Origin: UBA8231 sp036011085 | Lineage (GTDB): Bacteria > Latescibacterota > UBA2968 > UBA8231 | Length of the DNA: 64,000 bases | Reading direction: 5' to 3' | Assembly: GCA_036011085.1 (NCBI GenBank) | Contig: DASCMS010000073.1 | Coordinates: 37,860-101,859 of the forward strand | Part shown: piece after piece, positions 51,552 through 59,267 of the stretch | How positions within the stretch are numbered: position 1 is the first letter of the stretch | Layout: the number at the start of each line of letters is the position of its first letter | The notes under the pieces: generated by a model | Told to the model about the DNA's origin: nothing | Databases searched by the model: none | The model's input: only the letters and a program-made list of their open reading frames with translations | Position numbers and translations under genes: made by a program

Positions 51552-52904
51552 TCACAATGGCGTCGTCGGGCTCGGCGTCGATGCAGGCCCCAGCGCCTCA
51601 CCCTGTTCCTGAGCCCACTGCTGCGCCTCGGTGACCAGGACATCCGGCTTCTTGCCGGCTTGGATTCCGGCCATCCCCTTGATGACGAGGCAGTGCCGGC
51701 GATGCAGGGCGACACGCTGTTCCTGCAGCAACGGCTGCATCACTTCCATGAGGCGCGCTCCTCCCGGGTTTGCCTGTACGGACTCGGCCATGGCCGCCGA
51801 GAGGATGGGTTCACCCACCAGATCCACGATGGGCGCCAGCGCGATCACCCCTCGATGCCGGGCGAGGAAGGCCATATCTCGGAAGAACTCGACGAGCTGC
51901 GCCAGCGTCATCAGATGCATCGGCGTCTGTCGCAGCATGGCTGCCAGGTCGTCCGCCGTGGGTTCGCGCCGCGGCGCCACCTCGTCCACCGGCTCCTCGA
52001 CGAAGTAGGTCGTCAGCTTCTGTGCGACGATGGCCGGGTTGTCGCCGGACTGGATCGCCATCCAGCCTTCGATCGCCATGTGCCCGCGGATCGTACGGTT
52101 GCGCAGGATCGTCGCCGCCCGGATCTCCAGCATGTCCACCACCAGGGCCGGCTCGGTGCCATCGACGGTCAGCCGGATGCCCTCGGTGAGTAGCGTTCCT
52201 CTGAGGCCCCGGATACAGGCTTCCAGCGACAGGATCCCCAGCTTTCGAGCCCGGTCCGCCAGCGCCCGAATGGTGCCTGCCAGCTCTTCTTCGCTCAGCT
52301 CCAGCAGGGGGCGGGCGATGTGATCCAGTCTCGGATCATCCGGCGGCGGGGGTGAGGTCGACGATGGCGTGTCCGACGCGTCCGGCGGCCAGGTGATCCA
52401 CTCCGGCAGGGACCGCACCTGCGCCAGCAGGCGAGTCCGGGCGTCGTCGATCTCTGCCGCCGGCAGGTCGCCGACGAACTCGATCTCGGAGCCGATGAAC
52501 TCACGAACACGTTCTGACATGTTCCCCAGGAACCGCTCGACCACCGGCTCGGGAGCGCCCACCAGGGCTCGCACCAGGTCCGCTTGGTCCACCTCGCGCA
52601 TCAGGATCTGCGTTTCGCGATCCGTCATGTGCACGAGAGCATCGAACCCGCCACCACCGTTGACGGCGGCCAGCAGTTCCTCCCATTTGGCACATCCGTA
52701 TTCACAGGCCAGCGCGTGTTGCGCCTCCTGCAGTGACAACTCCATCCCCTGCAACTCGTCGTCGGTCAGCTTACCGGCGCGTGGCAGGTACTGGCGGATA
52801 CGAGACGCAGCATCGGCCTCACCGTCGGCGAAGGCCTGGCGCAACTGCTTGGACTGCTTCTTGAGAAACTCGAGATTCGCCCGGGCGGGCAGCGAGATAG
52901 ACAT
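51552..52904 (-). CDS. FliG C-terminal domain fused to two membrane-less MotA-like repeats
   Basis: The 450-residue protein has four parts. Residues 10-80 form the helical leader usually seen in front of ankyrin proteins (LKKQSKQLRQAF, LSLQEAQHALACEYG, WEELLAA). Residues 87-168 match the FliG C-terminal rotor domain (MTDRETQILMREVD, then RFLGNMSERVREFI). Residues 206-302 match MotA cytoplasmic parts: RKLGILSLE and EGIRLTVDGTEPALVVDMLE, followed at once by IEGWMAIQSGDNPAIVAQKL, so the two transmembrane helices that separate these in MotA are missing. Residues 332-425 are a second, weaker MotA-like repeat (ARHRGVIALAP, IKGMAGIQAGKKP). No hydrophobic helix is present. It has its own promoter and leader. 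Its function is unknown. Confidence 0.8.
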   Translation of the reverse strand: MSISLPARANLEFLKKQSKQLRQAFADGEADAASRIRQYLPRAGKLTDDELQGMELSLQEAQHALACEYGCAKWEELLAAVNGGGGFDALVHMTDRETQILMREVDQADLVRALVGAPEPVVERFLGNMSERVREFIGSEIEFVGDLPAAEIDDARTRLLAQVRSLPEWITWPPDASDTPSSTSPPPPDDPRLDHIARPLLELSEEELAGTIRALADRARKLGILSLEACIRGLRGTLLTEGIRLTVDGTEPALVVDMLEIRAATILRNRTIRGHMAIEGWMAIQSGDNPAIVAQKLTTYFVEEPVDEVAPRREPTADDLAAMLRQTPMHLMTLAQLVEFFRDMAFLARHRGVIALAPIVDLVGEPILSAAMAESVQANPGGARLMEVMQPLLQEQRVALHRRHCLVIKGMAGIQAGKKPDVLVTEAQQWAQEQGEALGPASTPSPTTPL

Positions 52905-53054
52905 GGATCACCCTCATTCCGTTAGGCGCCTGGCGTCCGCTCCTTCAGGCAGGAAGAAGGTGTGTGCTATGTGATGTGCAACTGCAGGGGTGGGTTCAAC
53001 CCTTCCCGCGGACAGAGCGGCTCCCCCGACGAGCCTAGGTACATGAGATAGCTC
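52905..53054 (-). promoter_or_regulatory. Conserved structured leader of the shorter FliG-MotA gene (copy 1)
   Basis: This 150-nt leader is homologous to the one at 54672-54821 over its whole length. From 5' it forms GGCTC/GAGCC, CCGC/GCGG and GGGT-tga-ACCC hairpins; a GCCTG/CAGGC stem follows downstream. GTCCGC can also pair with a downstream GCGGAC in both copies. The start region has GAGGGTGA ending 4 nt before the ATG, and an upstream CACCC can pair with its GGGTG, which would hide the ribosome site. I recognise no known riboswitch class. Confidence 0.7.
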
Positions 53055-53073
53055 GCCGGGGGGCACATGTCAA
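53045..53073 (-). promoter_or_regulatory. Sigma-70 promoter of the shorter FliG-MotA gene
   Basis: TTGACA (53068-53073), perfect to consensus, is 17 bp from TATCTC (53045-53050). The predicted start near 53038 sits at the foot of the first leader hairpin. The -35 box lies at the 3' end of the upstream paralogue, so each gene can be transcribed separately. Confidence 0.65.
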
Positions 53074-54671
53074 TTCGATTCTGTCGCTGCGGCGTTCCGC
53101 ATGGCGTCAGCCACCTCCTCGGCCCCACTACCGGCGATCACACCCAGGATGCCGGCTCCGATGGCACGCAGTCGGATCTCCAGAGCAGAGACCTCCACGT
53201 CGATCATCTCGCTCAATCTGTCGAGCAGACTCTGTGTTCGGTCGCCGCCAGCGAGAGCCTCAAGAGCATACCGAAGCAGTGGATGATCCACGGCCTGCGC
53301 CGCCGGCGCCAGTGCTTCAAGGCCTGCATTGCGGGCGGTGAAACCAAGATGCAGGAACAACTCGGCGATGTCAGCCGGTGTGCGGGTCGTCAGCCACTCC
53401 CTCTCGATCCAGTCACGAAGGACGGCTCCCACGATGTCTTCCTGCGAGCGTGTCGGCGGGGCCCACACGTCCGGGTCGAGGAATCGAGCCTGCATCTTAC
53501 GGTAGATGATGTGCGGGTTGTCGCCGGCCTGCAGGGAGCCGATGCCGTCGCGCATCATCATCAGTCGCTGGCGCCGATTGCGCACCATGGTCTGCGCCCG
53601 CGTGCCCACCAGGTCCCTGACGAAATCTGGATCGGTGCCGTCCACCGCCAGTCGCAGACCTTCGTCGATAGGGCCCGGGTATCCGCCGCATCCACTCAGT
53701 GACTGGATCCCCTCGCGTTTCACCTTTACGGTCAGCTCGCCGTAGATCTGCGCCAGTTCATCGATACTCAGCTCCTCGAAGCCGCGGCCCTGCAGTGGAT
53801 CCGGGGTGGCGGTCATCGGGTCCGGCAGCTCTCCCGACCAGGACGGACGATCGGCAGGTGGCGGCCACTGAATGCGGGCGTCCCGGCCGAGTGCGCTGGC
53901 CCACTCCACCACCCGCTGACGCGAGGCCCCCAGTTCGTGTGGTGGCAGATCAGGAGCGAGTCGCTCGCTCTCCTCGAGGATGAAGGTCCGCACGCGTTGC
54001 GACATGTTGCCTAACAGCCGCCCGCGCACGGCGTCGGGAGCGCCGATCACCGCTCTGGTCAGGTCCGGCATCGACATTTCACGCAGGATCTTCTGCGTGT
54101 CCTGGTCGGTGAGCCGCGCCAGATCCTCAAAAGTGGCCGAGGGCGGTGTGGGCGGCCACGGGAAGCCTTTCTCGATGGCCAGCTGCCGGGTCCGGCCCAG
54201 GATAACCTGCTGTGCCGTTTCGGCCTCAGGAGCGGTGACCTCGATGCCCAGGATCTCGTCGGCGATGGTGCGGGCGACACGGCGGGACATACAGGAGAAG
54301 ACGGCCTCGCGAACGTGCTCCGGCATCATCGACAGGGCCCGCACCCAGTCTCGCTGGTCGGTATGTCGCAGCACCTCCTGCAAGTCGGATCTGGGCAGGT
54401 CAGCGATGGCGTCGAAGGGCGCATCGAGGAGAGCCCGCAGCTCGTCCCAGCTGGCCAGGCCGTACTCCTTGCCGAGAACGTGCTGAGCTTCCTGCAGGGA
54501 CAAGTCGAAGCCTGGCACATCATCGTTGGATAGTGCGTCGGCGCGCGGTAGATGTTCGCGGATTCGGGCGATGGCGTCGGCGTCGCCGCCGTCAAAGGCT
54601 CTGTGCAGAGCCTTGGCCTGCTTGCGCAGATTTTCCAGACTGGCCCGAAGGGGCAGCTGGTTGTCAGACAT
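53070..54671 (-). CDS. Two FliG C-terminal domains fused to two membrane-less MotA-like repeats
   Basis: The 533-residue paralogue of the downstream gene starts with the same helical leader (LRKQAKALHRAFDGGDADA, LSLQEAQHVLGKEYG). Two FliG-C-like domains follow at about 85-168 and 180-262; the second is better conserved (LTDQDTQKILREMSMPDL, LLGNMSQRVRTFI). A MotA-like repeat at 300-398 reads KREGIQSLS, DEGLRLAVDGTDPDFVRDLV, then MMRDGIGSLQAGDNPHIIYRK, again with no transmembrane hairpin between the loop and tail. A second repeat spans 430-525 (ARNAGLEALAP). Each FliG-like domain is followed by a W-P-P linker. No hydrophobic span, signal peptide or flagellar neighbour is present. Function is unknown; a cytosolic scaffold or sensor derived from the torque interface is an inference. 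Confidence 0.8.
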   Translation of the reverse strand: MSDNQLPLRASLENLRKQAKALHRAFDGGDADAIARIREHLPRADALSNDDVPGFDLSLQEAQHVLGKEYGLASWDELRALLDAPFDAIADLPRSDLQEVLRHTDQRDWVRALSMMPEHVREAVFSCMSRRVARTIADEILGIEVTAPEAETAQQVILGRTRQLAIEKGFPWPPTPPSATFEDLARLTDQDTQKILREMSMPDLTRAVIGAPDAVRGRLLGNMSQRVRTFILEESERLAPDLPPHELGASRQRVVEWASALGRDARIQWPPPADRPSWSGELPDPMTATPDPLQGRGFEELSIDELAQIYGELTVKVKREGIQSLSGCGGYPGPIDEGLRLAVDGTDPDFVRDLVGTRAQTMVRNRRQRLMMMRDGIGSLQAGDNPHIIYRKMQARFLDPDVWAPPTRSQEDIVGAVLRDWIEREWLTTRTPADIAELFLHLGFTARNAGLEALAPAAQAVDHPLLRYALEALAGGDRTQSLLDRLSEMIDVEVSALEIRLRAIGAGILGVIAGSGAEEVADAMRNAAATESN

Positions 54672-54821
54672 GATTCACCCTCTCTCTATACTCGCCTGGG
54701 TGTCCGCTGGGTTCAGGCTGGAAAGAAGGTGCTATGGCGCTCGGACTTCGAGAGGTGGGCTTGGCCCTTCCCGCGGACGTGGCGGCTCCCTCAAACGAGC
54801 CTCAACCAAGTTGATAGCTCG
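54672..54821 (-). promoter_or_regulatory. Conserved structured leader of the longer FliG-MotA gene (copy 2)
   Basis: It is the same length as copy 1 and shares the blocks GTCCGCGGGAAGGG, CATAGCAC, CTTCTT, GCCTGAA, AGCGGAC and GAGGGTGA. The small hairpin is GGGC-caa-GCCC against GGGT-tga-ACCC in copy 1, a compensatory pair change (C-G for T-A). CACCTCTC can pair with GAGAGGGTG (one bulged G), covering the Shine-Dalgarno. Confidence 0.7.
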
Positions 54822-54839
54822 GTTCGGATCGAAAGTCAA
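54811..54839 (-). promoter_or_regulatory. Sigma-70 promoter of the longer FliG-MotA gene
   Basis: TTGACT (54834-54839) and TATCAA (54811-54816) are 17 bp apart, the same spacing and position relative to the leader as in the paralogue. It is divergent from the VapBC promoter region. Confidence 0.6.
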
Positions 54840-54871
54840 CAGGGCCTTGCCGATGATGTTTATCAATGCTA

Positions 54872-54887
54872 CTATTTCATCAAATAG
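54872..54887. promoter_or_regulatory. Palindromic operator of the VapBC module
   Basis: A perfect inverted repeat CTATTT-catc-AAATAG overlaps the start of the ribosome-binding site (GGAG at 54887-54890) of the antitoxin gene. It lies downstream of a TTGCCG-N17-TACTAT promoter-like pair. Autorepression by VapB or the VapBC complex at such sites is typical of the family. Confidence 0.6.
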
Positions 54888-54899
54888 GAGCCGCGGAAG

Positions 54900-55115
54900 A
54901 TGCGAATTACCGTCGATATTGACGCAAACCAACTGAAGGAAATACAGCTGGCAACCGGACAGCACAAGAAATCCCCGGCGATTCGCCAGGCTCTGGATGA
55001 GTTCGTCGCGGAGCGTAGGCGCAGGCAGTTTCTGAGCAAAGTGATGGACGGGCGGACGGACTACTCCCTGACCAACGACCAGCTCGAAGCTCGAGCGTCC
55101 TATGACGCTGATTGA
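54900..55115 (+). CDS. vapB: Type II antitoxin, VapB-like
   Basis: The 71-residue protein starts MRITVDIDANQLKEIQLATG and continues KSPAIRQALDEFVAERRRRQFL, a short RHH-type DNA-binding domain followed by an acidic C-terminal tail that should wrap the toxin. ATG at 54900 follows GGAG by about nine bases. It overlaps the toxin gene by 14 bp. The pair lies divergent from the FliG-MotA genes. Confidence 0.88.
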   Translation: MRITVDIDANQLKEIQLATGQHKKSPAIRQALDEFVAERRRRQFLSKVMDGRTDYSLTNDQLEARASYDAD

Positions 55116-55497
55116 CACGTCGGCATGGATCGAGTTCCTCCGTCGATCAGGTGATCTGACCGCCAAGGGTCGAGTGGCATTCTACGTCGAGGTCGGATCG
55201 GCCGCGATCTGTGGACCCATCGAGCTTGAGTTGCTGGCCGGAGCCCGCAGGTCCGAGGTCGGGGATATTCAGACCGCAGTCGCTCTGTGTACGAATCTGG
55301 ACTTCAACTCGGAGTGCTGGCGCCTCGCGGCAACCATGGATGGTTCTCTACGAGCGAAGGGCGTCACAGTTCCTCGGGATGACATCTTTGTCGCTGCCGC
55401 CTCGATGCACCATGGTGTCCCCATCTATGCCCACGATTCTCACTTCGAGCTCATGCGCGATAGGGGCGGTCAGAAGCTCCAACTCGTCCCTGGTTGA
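55102..55497 (+). CDS. vapC: Type II toxin, VapC-like PIN-domain ribonuclease
   Basis: The 131-residue protein is a PIN domain with the acidic residues of the RNase site: Asp in MTLIDTSAWIEFL, Glu in GPIELELLAG, Asp in VPRDDIFVAAA and Asp in YAHDSHFELM. VapC toxins cut tRNA or rRNA when released from the antitoxin. The catalytic set appears complete, so the module is probably functional. Its stop adjoins the stop of the convergent PhyH gene with no gap. Confidence 0.9.
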   Translation: MTLIDTSAWIEFLRRSGDLTAKGRVAFYVEVGSAAICGPIELELLAGARRSEVGDIQTAVALCTNLDFNSECWRLAATMDGSLRAKGVTVPRDDIFVAAASMHHGVPIYAHDSHFELMRDRGGQKLQLVPG

Positions 55498-56361
55498 TCA
55501 CTCAGTTCCCTGCGCCTGGGGGTGACGCGCTGTTGGAAAGCCGTGTTCCTCGCACCACTCCTTCAGCGGATTCTGACCGCCGTGCACCTGAAACTCCGCC
55601 ACGTCAGCATAGGGCTCGCCAACAAGAAACCGCTGCAGCGGTGTCAGGCGGGTGATGAACTCGCGTGACTGCGTGCGGTAGTCTATCGGCACCACCCAGC
55701 GGTAACCGTAGCCGATCATGATCACCTTGCGCGTGTCCGGTCCCAGGTGGATGGCACCGGCATGGAACGTGCGATTCTCGAAGATCAGGCAGTCACCGGG
55801 CTGCAGACTCGGCTCGACGGCACCTGCGGGATCGCCGTCGTCGGTGGTCTCGGGTGGGACGTCCAGCAGATGGCTGCCGGGTGCAACCATCGTTGCGCCC
55901 CGCGACGGCTGGCTCAGATCCGTCAGGTAGTAGGCGCACTTCACCAGCAGCCGCGGAATCGCCCGATGCCCCATGTCGTCCATGGCCATGGCGTAGTCAC
56001 GATGCCATCCGGGCCGGCGTTGACCTGGCGGGGTGTCCGGTGGATCGGGCTGCCGGTGGATCAGGTGGGACGTCATGACCTGCAGATCGGCGCCGAGCAG
56101 CTGCACGACGGTGGGCAGGATTGTCGCATGGTCGATGAGCGGCACGAAGGCGTCGTCCAGCGCGATCGTGTTGCGGAACCCGTCGTAGAGCCGGTCCGGT
56201 GCCTGCTGCCTGCCGGTACGCAGATCGCTGGCCAGCAGGCGATCCCCCGCGGCCAGCAGCGTCTGGATGGTTGACTGCTCCAGGGCTTGCCGGACGATGA
56301 GGTAGCCCTGCGTGTCGAAGTGATCACGATCCGCTTCTGACAGAGGTGTGCTGTCGAGCAC
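55498..56361 (-). CDS. PhyH-like Fe(II)/2-oxoglutarate oxygenase
   Basis: The 287-residue protein shows FDTQGYLIVRQALEQSTI, the metal motif GWHRDYAM with H-x-D, APGSHLLDVPPE, and distal FENRTFHAGAIHLGPDTRKVIMIGYGYRW providing the second His and the Arg. It is a third PhyH protein in the window and, unlike the one at 21525, has the full ligand set. The substrate is unknown. Confidence 0.87.
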   Translation of the reverse strand: MLDSTPLSEADRDHFDTQGYLIVRQALEQSTIQTLLAAGDRLLASDLRTGRQQAPDRLYDGFRNTIALDDAFVPLIDHATILPTVVQLLGADLQVMTSHLIHRQPDPPDTPPGQRRPGWHRDYAMAMDDMGHRAIPRLLVKCAYYLTDLSQPSRGATMVAPGSHLLDVPPETTDDGDPAGAVEPSLQPGDCLIFENRTFHAGAIHLGPDTRKVIMIGYGYRWVVPIDYRTQSREFITRLTPLQRFLVGEPYADVAEFQVHGGQNPLKEWCEEHGFPTARHPQAQGTE

Positions 56362-56449
56362 ATCGGCCGTCCTTTCGTGTTCAAGCGCGTTGCGGCCCTT
56401 ATTCTATGGCTTCACCCTCTGCGCGAAAGCGCCAGATCCGGGAGTCACC

Positions 56450-57628
56450 ATGGCCAGCATCCGTTCCGTAACCCTCACCGAGTTCCAGTTCACCGTTGAC
56501 GACATCGGTCTCGAGCAGGCCGCCGCCGGCGTCGGCAACATGGCCTATGTCAGAGGATCCGAGTTCTTGGCCAAGCGTTTCGCCGTTCGTATCGAAACCG
56601 ACGATGGCTGCTGCGGCGAATACGTTACCCACTGGGTCGGCACGCCCTCCTCCTTCGCCCAGGCGCAGATGCTCGCACCGACGTTGATCGGCCGTGATCC
56701 CGAGCATCGAGAACAGATCTACGACGATCTCAAGCGTGAGCTTCGCGCCTACGATCATATGGGCCACGGAGCCCTCGACATCGCCATCTGGGACCTTTGT
56801 GGCAAGCTCAAGAACACCTCGGTGAAGTCCATGCTCGGCGGCTACCGTGACCGCCTGCCCACTTACGCCAGCACCTATCACGGCCAGGAGTCCGCCGGTG
56901 GCCTCTGTTCGCCCGAGGCCTTTGCCGACTTCGCCGAGGAGTCAAAGGCCAGGGGTTTTCACGGGTTCAAGATCCACGGCTGGAACGACGGCAACGTCGA
57001 GCGTGAGGTCAGAAACCTGATCGGTGTACGCCAGCGGGTCGGCGACGGCTGGCGGTTGATGCTCGACCCGGCCTGTCAGCTGCGGACCTGGATGGACGCC
57101 CTCACCGTGGGACGGGCGTGTGATGAGGCCGGCTATTTCTGGTACGAAGACCCGTACCGCGATGCCGCCGTCTCCTCGTACGGGCATCAGCGGTTGCGAG
57201 ACCAGTTGCAGACCCCCTTGCTGATCAGCGAGCACGTTCGCGGCCTGGAACAGAAGGCCGCCTTCCTGATCAACGGTGGCTGCGATATGATCCACGCCGA
57301 TCCCGAGTACGACATGGGCATCACGGGTGTCATGAAGGCCGCCCACTTCTGCGAGGCCCTGGGTCTCGATCTGCAGCTGCATGCCTGTGGACCGGCACAC
57401 CGGCTCTGCATGTCGGCCATTCGCAACACGCACATGTATGAAATGGCGTTGATGGGACCGGGCATGCCCAACGTCGTCGCCCCGGTATATACCTGCGGCT
57501 ATTCCGATCAGCCGGCGGACCTGGCAGCGGACGGCTGTGTTCCCGTGCCGGATGGGAAGGGCCTGGGCGTGGAGTACGACTGGGCCTTCATCGAAGCCCA
57601 CCAGACCCAGCAGACTCGCTTCGAGTAG
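56450..57628 (+). CDS. Enolase-superfamily (mandelate racemase/muconate lactonising) enzyme
   Basis: The 392-residue protein has a capping domain and a barrel with FKIHGWNDG (K-x-H rather than the usual K-x-K), metal ligands in MLDPACQ, WYEDPYRD and ISEHVRG, and a late LQLHACGPAHR. The K-x-H catalytic pattern is seen in some acid-sugar dehydratases; I cannot assign a substrate. GGAG is six bases before the ATG at 56450. It converges on the lipid-kinase-like gene with a 6-bp gap. Confidence 0.85.
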   Translation: MASIRSVTLTEFQFTVDDIGLEQAAAGVGNMAYVRGSEFLAKRFAVRIETDDGCCGEYVTHWVGTPSSFAQAQMLAPTLIGRDPEHREQIYDDLKRELRAYDHMGHGALDIAIWDLCGKLKNTSVKSMLGGYRDRLPTYASTYHGQESAGGLCSPEAFADFAEESKARGFHGFKIHGWNDGNVEREVRNLIGVRQRVGDGWRLMLDPACQLRTWMDALTVGRACDEAGYFWYEDPYRDAAVSSYGHQRLRDQLQTPLLISEHVRGLEQKAAFLINGGCDMIHADPEYDMGITGVMKAAHFCEALGLDLQLHACGPAHRLCMSAIRNTHMYEMALMGPGMPNVVAPVYTCGYSDQPADLAADGCVPVPDGKGLGVEYDWAFIEAHQTQQTRFE

Positions 57629-57634
57629 TCCGTT

Positions 57635-58519
57635 CTACAGGGAGGGAGCCAGCAGGGACAACCCCTGAGGCACGACCTCGATCGAGACGGTTGCCGGCGC
57701 TACGGTTTCACCATCGATCTGCAGCGGCATCGTCGTCGAGATGGTGACACGCTGGACTCGCGGCCAGTCCGGTGTTCTGGCCAGGGGGCTGGTGCAGCGC
57801 ACCACGGCAGCTCCCATGTAGGCCCAATAGCCGTGTCCCCATCGATGCACCCGCAGGTCGGCCCGGCCATCGGCGGGGTCGGCGGCGGGACAGGGCGTCA
57901 CGCCGAAGCCGTAGCAGGGCATGTTGAACAGACCCACGTTGTAGAACCTGTCGGCAGGTTCGATGACCCGCTCGCCGTCGGCTTCCACGGTAACACCGGA
58001 CACACGGCGCAGGGCCCAGCGACCGCAGCCGACAGCCGCTCCCAGCCAGCGAGAACGGTGGCGCCACGCCTGGAAGTCGGCCATCACCCGCGACTCCAGC
58101 CCGACCCCCACGCTCAGCAACGACAGCGGTGCCTGAGGGTGGGTTGTCGTCATCACGTCGATCGGTCGCTCGACGCCCTCTTCGAGCACACGGACCGCCT
58201 GGCTGACACTCGTGATTCCCAACGAATAGGCGACACCATTGCCCGTACCCAGCGGCAGAATACCCAAGGGGCCCCGCGCGCCGGCACGAAGACGACGGGC
58301 GACGGCCGTGACCGTGCCGTCACCGCCAACGGCCACCGGCACCTGGTCTTGGGTGAGTGCCTCGAGCCCACGCTGCAGACCATCCTCGTCAGCAAAGGAC
58401 ATGACCCTGACAGCCGCCCCTTTCAGCGGTTCCCTCTCGAGAAGCTGCTGTAGCCGGCCCACGGCATCACCGCCGCGGGCTTTTTCGTTGACGAGGAAGA
58501 GGTACGACCGCCCGCTCAA
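57635..58519 (-). CDS. Diacylglycerol/sphingosine kinase-like (DAGK_cat) protein
   Basis: The 294-residue protein has the DAGK catalytic pattern: FLVNEKARGG at the start, AVGGDGTVTAVARRL with the nucleotide-binding GGDGT, and ILPLGTGNGVAYSLG. A beta-sandwich C-terminal domain includes PLQIDGETV. Bacterial YegS-like proteins phosphorylate lipids in vitro. It lies just downstream of the aldolase gene on the same strand (4-bp gap). Confidence 0.87.
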   Translation of the reverse strand: MSGRSYLFLVNEKARGGDAVGRLQQLLEREPLKGAAVRVMSFADEDGLQRGLEALTQDQVPVAVGGDGTVTAVARRLRAGARGPLGILPLGTGNGVAYSLGITSVSQAVRVLEEGVERPIDVMTTTHPQAPLSLLSVGVGLESRVMADFQAWRHRSRWLGAAVGCGRWALRRVSGVTVEADGERVIEPADRFYNVGLFNMPCYGFGVTPCPAADPADGRADLRVHRWGHGYWAYMGAAVVRCTSPLARTPDWPRVQRVTISTTMPLQIDGETVAPATVSIEVVPQGLSLLAPSL

Positions 58520-58523
58520 TTGT

Positions 58524-59267
58524 TCAGGCGGTCACGTCCGCCAGCATGCGACGCGCCGTGGACTCGAGGAAGCGCAGATCGTTGTTCAGGTCGATGAAGC
58601 GGAAACCCTCGGCCAGGCGCTGACGCACCGATTCGGCATCCTTCACGGGGATCCCGCAGGGCTTGCCCGCCTTCTGGCAACCTTCGCGGAAACGCTGCAG
58701 GGCGGCCTCGTGCTCCTCGCTTCCCGCCTCCACGCCCATGGAGACGGCCAGGTCACCGGGTCCGAGGAAACCGATATCGATTCCGGGCACGCTGCAGATG
58801 GCCTCGGCGTTGTCGATGCCTTCCATATCTTCGATCTGCGGGATACAGAGAATCTGCTCATTGGCAGTCTGCCGATAGTCATCGGCAATGGTCACGCAAC
58901 GCCCGGTGCCGACCGAACGGGCGCCCTGGGGCGGATAACGCACGGAACTGGCAAGCTTCTGTGCCTGTTCCGGGGTGCTGACGTGAGGAAAGATGAGGCC
59001 CCAGGCCCCGGCGTCGAGCAGACGCGCCGCCGTCACCGGGTCGTGGTCCCAGGCGCGCGCCAGTGGCACGGCACCCCGCGCCTCGATGGCGCGGAACATG
59101 TGAGCCACCGATTCCAGGTCGTAGGGAGTGTGTTCTGTGTCGACGGCAAGCCAGGGAAAACCGGCGGCGGCCATGACCTCAGCCGCCAGCGGCGAGCCCA
59201 GATTGAGCCACGAGCCAACGCTCGTTTCGCCGGCGTCCAGAGCGGTACGGATGGGATTCTGCATCAT
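58524..59267 (-). CDS. HpcH/HpaI family class II aldolase
   Basis: The 247-residue protein has LAVDTEHTPYDLE near residue 40, ARLLDAGAWGLIFPHV, QIEDMEGIDN with the metal Glu and FLGPGDLAVSMG with the metal Asp. The family cleaves 2-keto-3-deoxy sugar acids or 4-hydroxy-2-ketoheptanedioate. With several sugar-acid dehydratases in the window, it could act on their products. Its ATG overlaps the dehydrogenase stop (ATGA). Confidence 0.9.
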   Translation of the reverse strand: MMQNPIRTALDAGETSVGSWLNLGSPLAAEVMAAAGFPWLAVDTEHTPYDLESVAHMFRAIEARGAVPLARAWDHDPVTAARLLDAGAWGLIFPHVSTPEQAQKLASSVRYPPQGARSVGTGRCVTIADDYRQTANEQILCIPQIEDMEGIDNAEAICSVPGIDIGFLGPGDLAVSMGVEAGSEEHEAALQRFREGCQKAGKPCGIPVKDAESVRQRLAEGFRFIDLNNDLRFLESTARRMLADVTA

